Positions 29,876-33,982 of a stretch of DNA of 33,982 nucleotides are shown one piece after another (the stretch's first letter is position 1; every line of letters starts with the position of its first letter). A model generated the notes under the pieces. That model ran no database searches. It was not told the DNA's origin and worked only from the letters and a program-made list of their open reading frames with translations. Made by a program: the position numbers and the translations under genes. The stretch is from an uncultured Clostridia bacterium (GTDB taxonomy: Bacteria > Bacillota > Clostridia > Christensenellales > Borkfalkiaceae), in assembly GCA_947630365.1 (NCBI GenBank), contig CANRHI010000012.1:1-33982 (forward strand). Direction: 5' to 3'.

Positions 29876-30574
29876 ATGCAGGAAGAACTTACGGAATACG
29901 AAAAACAGAAAGCGCAAAGGAAGCGCGAGCTTGTGCGGAACGAGCTTCAAACGGTGGGAAAATATCAAATTCCGCTCATCAGAAAGCAAGAGATCGACTT
30001 CGACACGATCAGCCTTTTAAGCTACGTCGATACACGGGAAAATGACGAGAAGAACGCCTATAAGACCGTTCACTTTTTCACGCACGATTGGCTGTTCGAC
30101 AAAGTCTATGACAAAGCGTTTAACGAAGCCGAAAAACTCAAACAATACTATGCGCTTCTTTCCCCCGATTTCAGCATGTTCACCGATATGCCGCTCGCGC
30201 TGCAGATCATGAGCGTGTTCAAGAATCGATGGTGCGGCGCCTATTGGCAGAGTTTGGGGCTTACCGTAATTCCGACGGTCAGCTGGGGGGACGAACGCAG
30301 CTTTGAATTTTGTTTCGACGGCGTGGAGAAGGGCTCTACCGTTGCCGTCTGCACCTACTATCGGGAGAACGACGAGGAGAGCTTTATGCTCGGATACAAC
30401 AGAATGCTCGAAGTCATTCAACCAAGCAAAATTCTATGTTATGATGAACCGTTTAAGGCAATGAAGGGAAATATCAAAGAATTTCTTCCCACAACATACG
30501 AGTGGACGAAGGACCTTGATTGGAAGGGAAAAGCAAAATTCCTTGCCGAAAAGCACGCGAGGAATCAAATCTGA
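29876..30574 (+). CDS. DUF4417 domain protein
   Basis: DUF4417 is a family without established function, common in Firmicutes phages and mobile elements. The 232 residues show the features I associate with it: PLIRKQEIDFDTISLLSYVD near residue 32, VHFFTHDWLFDKVYDKAF, YYALLSPDFSMFTDMPLALQI, RWCGAYWQSLGLTVIPTVSWGDERSFEFCFDGV, and a late IQPSKILCYDEPF. The alternating strands and helices with a conserved SPDFS..D and W-G-D suggest an enzyme-like alpha/beta fold. ATG at 29876 follows AAAGGAG. It ends the AT-rich cassette. I infer horizontal transfer from base composition; no integrase or att site is visible. Confidence 0.82.
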   Translation: MQEELTEYEKQKAQRKRELVRNELQTVGKYQIPLIRKQEIDFDTISLLSYVDTRENDEKNAYKTVHFFTHDWLFDKVYDKAFNEAEKLKQYYALLSPDFSMFTDMPLALQIMSVFKNRWCGAYWQSLGLTVIPTVSWGDERSFEFCFDGVEKGSTVAVCTYYRENDEESFMLGYNRMLEVIQPSKILCYDEPFKAMKGNIKEFLPTTYEWTKDLDWKGKAKFLAEKHARNQI

Positions 30575-30586
30575 TCCCACGCAGTG

Positions 30587-30617
30587 GCACATCGCTTATG
30601 CAATAAGCGTAGTGTGC
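30587..30617. other. Stem-loop after the DUF4417 gene
   Basis: CGCTTAT (30593-30599) and ATAAGCG (30603-30609) pair around GCA, with an outer GCACA/TGTGC stem. There is no U-tract; it precedes the true terminator and could be a 3'-end stabiliser. Confidence 0.55.
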
Positions 30618-30642
30618 TATACTTTATTTCCAATACAAGTTT

Positions 30643-30674
30643 AAGGGAGACGACGAGCGTCTCCCTTGTTTTTC
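30643..30674 (+). terminator. Rho-independent terminator of the AT-rich cassette
   Basis: AAGGGAGACG (30643-30652) pairs perfectly with CGTCTCCCTT (30658-30667) around ACGAG, followed by GTTTTTC. Confidence 0.92.
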
Positions 30675-30711
30675 TCCATGACACACCCCGAGGACAAATT
30701 TTTCTCCTTTC

Positions 30712-31368
30712 CTATTCGAGAGACAGGGACAGGGAGGAGAGGGGGAGGGGGACCATGTCGAAGGAGGCGGTCTCAAAGCAGAGGGAGAGGAAATACGGAC
30801 ATGGTGCGCCCGTTTTTACGGTCTCGATACGGCAGGGAAGGGGGGCGCCGTCGAAAATCACCCCACCATGTCCAACGTTCACCCTCCGCAAGCCGCCGAG
30901 CCCCACGCCGAGATATTTGAGCGCGCTCTCCTTCTTCGTCCAAATTTCGTAAAATCCATCGAGGGTCTGCGCGCGCGCCCGCTCTTCCTCGAAAAACGCC
31001 CTATTCGCGATGCGCCCGAACCCCCTCGGGAGGACGGGCTCGACGTCCACGCCCACGGGGAATGCGGAGACGGCGCAGACGACCATGTCCTTCGCGTGCG
31101 AGAGGTTGAAGTGCGCCTCGCCGCTCTTCAGCACGGGCTTGCCGTGCTCGCCGCGGACGATGGGAGAATTTTGCACTCCCCATTCCTTTAGGGCATGGCG
31201 AACAAGCGCCCTCCCGCAGAGGGTGCGGAGCGCGTCCTCCTCCCGCCGCGGGAGCTCTTCCCGAAGGGTGGAGGGAAGCCCGTGCAAAAGGGCGCGAAGG
31301 GCAGAGCTCTCCCGCTCTCCCGCGCCGCTCAGATCGACGGTATATACTTTGGTGCACTCTTCCCGCAT
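30712..31368 (-). CDS. 4'-phosphopantetheinyl transferase, Sfp type
   Basis: This enzyme moves phosphopantetheine from CoA to a serine of carrier proteins in fatty-acid, polyketide or peptide synthesis. The 218-residue product is the two-lobed Sfp/AcpT kind, not the 120-residue AcpS kind. It has GKPVL and FNLSHAKDMVVCAVS (87-101), the Mg-binding GVDVE (106-110), RIANRAFF, and the CoA-binding WTKKESALKYLG (143-154). The first lobe is shortened and the C terminus ends in a Ser/Leu-rich SSLSLSLE. ATG at 31368 has GGGGAGG six bases upstream; the longer frame begins inside the promoter. No carrier-protein gene lies nearby. Confidence 0.9.
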   Translation of the reverse strand: MREECTKVYTVDLSGAGERESSALRALLHGLPSTLREELPRREEDALRTLCGRALVRHALKEWGVQNSPIVRGEHGKPVLKSGEAHFNLSHAKDMVVCAVSAFPVGVDVEPVLPRGFGRIANRAFFEEERARAQTLDGFYEIWTKKESALKYLGVGLGGLRRVNVGHGGVIFDGAPLPCRIETVKTGAPCPYFLSLCFETASFDMVPLPLSSLSLSLE

Positions 31369-31383
31369 ATTCGCCTCCCCTCT

Positions 31384-31412
31384 ATCATACCACTTCCCGC
31401 CCGAAAACACAA
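31384..31412 (-). promoter_or_regulatory. Promoter of the phosphopantetheinyl transferase gene
   Basis: Minus-strand TTGTGT (31412-31407) and TATGAT (31389-31384) are 17 bases apart. Confidence 0.6.
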
Positions 31413-31463
31413 CTTGTTTTGTTTGAGAAGTCCCCGCCGCCCACTTTGTGCGGGACTACATGA

Positions 31464-31495
31464 AAAAGGCCTGCTCCGTGAGGAGCAAGCCTTTT
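31464..31495 (-). terminator. Terminator of ppdK (structure usable in both directions)
   Basis: AAAAGGC-C-TGCTCC (31464-31477) pairs with GGAGCA-A-GCCTTTT (31482-31495) around GTGA with one mismatch. The A-run on the left arm serves as the U-tract for minus-strand ppdK. Confidence 0.88.
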
Positions 31496-31518
31496 CGATT
31501 TCCATTCCTCAAATGGAA

Positions 31519-33982
31519 TTATTTGCGAGGATTTTTAATGTTCGCTTGTGCCGCTGCGAGGCGCGCGATCGGGACGCGGAACGGCGAGCAGGAGACATAG
31601 TTGAGCCCGATGGCGTGGCAGAATTCGATGGACGAAGGGTCGCCGCCGTGTTCGCCGCAAATGCCCACATGCAGCTTCTTGTTCGCCTTCTTGCCCATCT
31701 TGGTCGCCATTTCCATGAGCTTGCCGACGCCCGTCGTATCCAATCTTGCGAACGGGTCGCTCTCATAGATCTTGTTCTGATAGTAGGCGGGAAGGAACTT
31801 GCCTGCGTCGTCGCGGGAGAAGCCGAAGGTCATCTGCGTGAGATCGTTGGTGCCGAAGCAGAAGAAGTCCGCTTCCTTGGCAATTTCGTTGGCGGTGAGG
31901 GCGGCGCGGGGGATCTCGATCATCGTGCCGACTTCGTACTTGATCTTCTTGTGCTTGGACTTGATGACCTCTTCCGCCGTCTTGACGACGATATCCTTGA
32001 CGAATTTGAATTCCTTCACCTCGCCGGTGAGCGGGATCATGATCTCGGGCACGACCTTCCAATCCTTGTGGCGCTTGGCGACCGCGATGGCGGCCTTCAT
32101 GACGGCCTTGGTCTGCATGACGGCGATCTCGGGATAGGTGACGCAAAGGCGGCAGCCTCTATGGCCCATCATGGGATTGAATTCATGCAAGTCGGCGATG
32201 ATCTGCTTGATCTGCTGCACGGACTTTTTCTGCGCCTTCGCGAGCACTTCGATATCCGCCTCCTCGGTGGGGACGAATTCGTGGAGCGGCGGGTCGAGGA
32301 AGCGAATGGTGACGGGGTTGCCCTGAAGCGCTTCGAAGAGGCCCTCGAAGTCCGCCTGCTGCATGGGCTCGATCTTGGCGAGCGCCTTCTCGCGCTCCTC
32401 CTTGGTGTCCGCACAGATCATTTCGCGGAAGGCGCCGATCCTTGCGGGGTCGAAGAACATGTGCTCGGTGCGGCAAAGCCCGATGCCCTGCGCGCCGAAC
32501 GCCGCCGCCTGCTTCGCATCCTTGGGAGTATCCGCGTTGGTGCGGACCTTGAGCGCCTTGTATTTATCGGCGAGCTCCATGATCCTTCCGAAGTAGCCCG
32601 AATTGGGATCGGCGGGAATGGTGGGAATGATGCAATCGTAGATCTTGCCCGTGGAGCCGTCGAGCGAAATGCCGTCGCCCTCGTGATAGGTCTTGCCCGC
32701 AAGGGTGAAGCACTTGTTCTCTTCGTCCATCTTGATGTCGCCGCAGCCCGAGACGCAGCACGTCCCCATGCCGCGCGCCACGACTGCCGCGTGGGAGGTC
32801 TGCCCGCCGCGCACGGTGAGAATGCCCTGCGCGAACTTCATGCCCTCGATGTCCTCGGGAGAGGTCTCGAGGCGAACGAGCACGACCTTCTTGCCCTGCT
32901 TGCCTTCCTTCACGGCGTCCTCCGCGGTGAACACGATGGTGCCCGCCGCCGCGCCGGGGGAAGCGGCAATGCCCTTGCCGACGACGTCCTTCTTGTCGGC
33001 CTCGGCGAGAGCCTTCGGATCGAACTGCGGGTGAAGGAGCATGTCGAGCGACTTCGCGTCGATCTGCATGAGGGCTTCCTGCTCGGTGATCATGCCCTCG
33101 TCGATGAGGTCGCATGCGATCTTGATGGCAGCCGCCGCCGTGCGCTTGCCGTTACGGGTCTGGAGCATGTAGAGCTTTTCGTTCTCGACGGTGAACTCCA
33201 TATCCTGCATGTCGCGGTAGTGATCTTCGAGGATCTTGCAGACCTCTTGGAATTGCTCATATACCTTGGGGAACACGCGCGCCATCTCGGCGATGGGCAT
33301 GGGAGTGCGAACGCCTGCGACGACGTCCTCGCCCTGCGCGTTGGTGAGGAATTCGCCCATGAGCCCCTTCTCGCCCGTGGCGGGATTTCTCGTGAACGCA
33401 ACGCCCGTTCCGCAATTGTCGCCCATGTTGCCGAACGCCATCATCTGCACGTTGACCGCGGTACCCCAGCTGTAAGGGATGTCGTGATCCATACGGTAGA
33501 CGTTCGCGCGGGGGTTGTCCCACGAACGGAACACAGCCTTGATCGCCTCGAAGAGCTGTTCCTTGGGGTCGGAGGGGAAGTCCTTGCCGATCTTATCCTT
33601 ATATTCCGCTTTGAACTGGTTGGCGAGCTCTTTCAAATCGTCGGCATTCAGCTCGACGTCTTGCTTGACGCCCTTCTTCGCCTTCATCTCGTCGATGAGC
33701 TTCTCGAAATACTTCTTGCCCACCTCCATGACGACGTCCGAGAACATTTGGATGAAGCGGCGATAGCAGTCCCACGCCCAGCGGGGATTGTTCGACTTCT
33801 TTGCGAGCACCTCGACGACTTCTTCGTTGAGCCCGAGGTTGAGGATGGTGTCCATCATGCCGGGCATGGAGGCACGCGCACCCGAACGCACGGAGACGAG
33901 AAGGGGATTCTCCTTGTCGCCGAACTTCTTGCCGGTGATCTTTTCCATCTTGTCGATGTACTCCATGATCTCGGCGCGGATG
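31519..33982 (-). CDS. ppdK: Pyruvate, phosphate dikinase, N terminus beyond the window
   Basis: This cytoplasmic enzyme interconverts pyruvate, ATP and Pi with phosphoenolpyruvate, AMP and PPi; in anaerobic Clostridia it can work in glycolysis or gluconeogenesis. About 820 residues are visible, lacking roughly the first 50-60. In order: the ATP-grasp part (NPLLVSVRSGARASMPGMMDTILNLG, MMAFGNMGDNCGTGVAFTRNPATG), the swivelling phosphohistidine domain (VRGGQTSHAAVVARGMG), and the PEP/pyruvate barrel (GLCRTEHMFF, GHRGCRL, VGTMIEIPRAAL, FCFGTNDLTQMTFGFSRDD, and GICGEHGGDP with the catalytic cysteine). The frame stays open through the window edge (IRAEI before the first visible methionine), so that methionine is internal. 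A terminator lies 24 bases after the stop. Confidence 0.97.
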   Translation of the reverse strand, partial: IRAEIMEYIDKMEKITGKKFGDKENPLLVSVRSGARASMPGMMDTILNLGLNEEVVEVLAKKSNNPRWAWDCYRRFIQMFSDVVMEVGKKYFEKLIDEMKAKKGVKQDVELNADDLKELANQFKAEYKDKIGKDFPSDPKEQLFEAIKAVFRSWDNPRANVYRMDHDIPYSWGTAVNVQMMAFGNMGDNCGTGVAFTRNPATGEKGLMGEFLTNAQGEDVVAGVRTPMPIAEMARVFPKVYEQFQEVCKILEDHYRDMQDMEFTVENEKLYMLQTRNGKRTAAAAIKIACDLIDEGMITEQEALMQIDAKSLDMLLHPQFDPKALAEADKKDVVGKGIAASPGAAAGTIVFTAEDAVKEGKQGKKVVLVRLETSPEDIEGMKFAQGILTVRGGQTSHAAVVARGMGTCCVSGCGDIKMDEENKCFTLAGKTYHEGDGISLDGSTGKIYDCIIPTIPADPNSGYFGRIMELADKYKALKVRTNADTPKDAKQAAAFGAQGIGLCRTEHMFFDPARIGAFREMICADTKEEREKALAKIEPMQQADFEGLFEALQGNPVTIRFLDPPLHEFVPTEEADIEVLAKAQKKSVQQIKQIIADLHEFNPMMGHRGCRLCVTYPEIAVMQTKAVMKAAIAVAKRHKDWKVVPEIMIPLTGEVKEFKFVKDIVVKTAEEVIKSKHKKIKYEVGTMIEIPRAALTANEIAKEADFFCFGTNDLTQMTFGFSRDDAGKFLPAYYQNKIYESDPFARLDTTGVGKLMEMATKMGKKANKKLHVGICGEHGGDPSSIEFCHAIGLNYVSCSPFRVPIARLAAAQANIKNPRK

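Noticed and set aside
1-33982. tRNA or rRNA genes
   Set aside because: No cloverleaf with a GTTCRANNC arm or rRNA-like stretch was recognised in the gaps, though I could not run a dedicated search.

Overview
The window looks like chromosomal DNA from an uncultured or poorly studied high-GC member of the Firmicutes, most likely class Clostridia. The evidence is a T-box riboswitch in front of pheST, strong AAAGGAG-type ribosome binding sites, sigma-A promoters close to consensus, lipoproteins with a Bacillota-style lipobox, a maf-mreB pair, and pyruvate phosphate dikinase. This placement is inference; no rRNA or tRNA gene is present to anchor it. Sampled coding lines are about 57-68% GC, except one cassette near 45%.

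Layout. 1-242: dispersed repeats, then a consensus promoter. 243-1646: aspartate ammonia-lyase. 1647-2040: repeats, including an exact 92-bp tandem duplication. 2041-5132 (minus): a two-gene MacB/FtsX-type ABC exporter. 5308-6369: a YcjF/DUF697-like membrane protein, followed by a clear terminator. 6490-10242 (minus): pheS-pheT behind a complete T-box leader. 10573-11409 (minus): a small lipoprotein. 11519-13059 (minus): maf overlapping an MreB-like actin gene. 13436-14950 (minus): a Ppx/GppA phosphatase with an HD domain. 15073-15842 (minus): a TauE/SafE-like permease split into two overlapping half-size genes. 16035-19745 (plus): a 1236-residue cell-envelope protein with a lipobox at one end and a membrane anchor at the other. 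20117-25195 (minus): an operon of serS, a DEDDh exonuclease-BRCT gene, a NOL1/NOP2/Sun methyltransferase and a MATE transporter, with overlapping or closely spaced junctions. 25308-25517 (minus): a small XRE regulator facing a consensus promoter. 26270-28879 (plus): a P-type ATPase of the CtpE/Exp7 type. 29111-30574 (plus): an AT-rich three-gene cassette. 30712-31368 (minus): a phosphopantetheinyl transferase. 31519-33982 (minus): ppdK, cut by the window edge.

How the genes relate. Most are housekeeping functions: translation (pheST, serS, rRNA methylation), central metabolism (aspA, ppdK), cell shape and nucleotide hygiene (mreB-like, maf), and transport. Accessory character is concentrated in four places: the dispersed GC-rich palindromic repeats that fill nearly every long intergenic gap and have entered the methyltransferase reading frame; the XRE regulator whose paired operators sit on a promoter with no gene behind it; the large double-anchored envelope protein; and the AT-rich cassette at 29.1-30.6 kb. 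That cassette is the best candidate for an undescribed unit. It encodes a toxin-C-terminus-like small protein, a zinc-ribbon protein resembling immunity partners, and a DUF4417 protein, in one operon between terminators.
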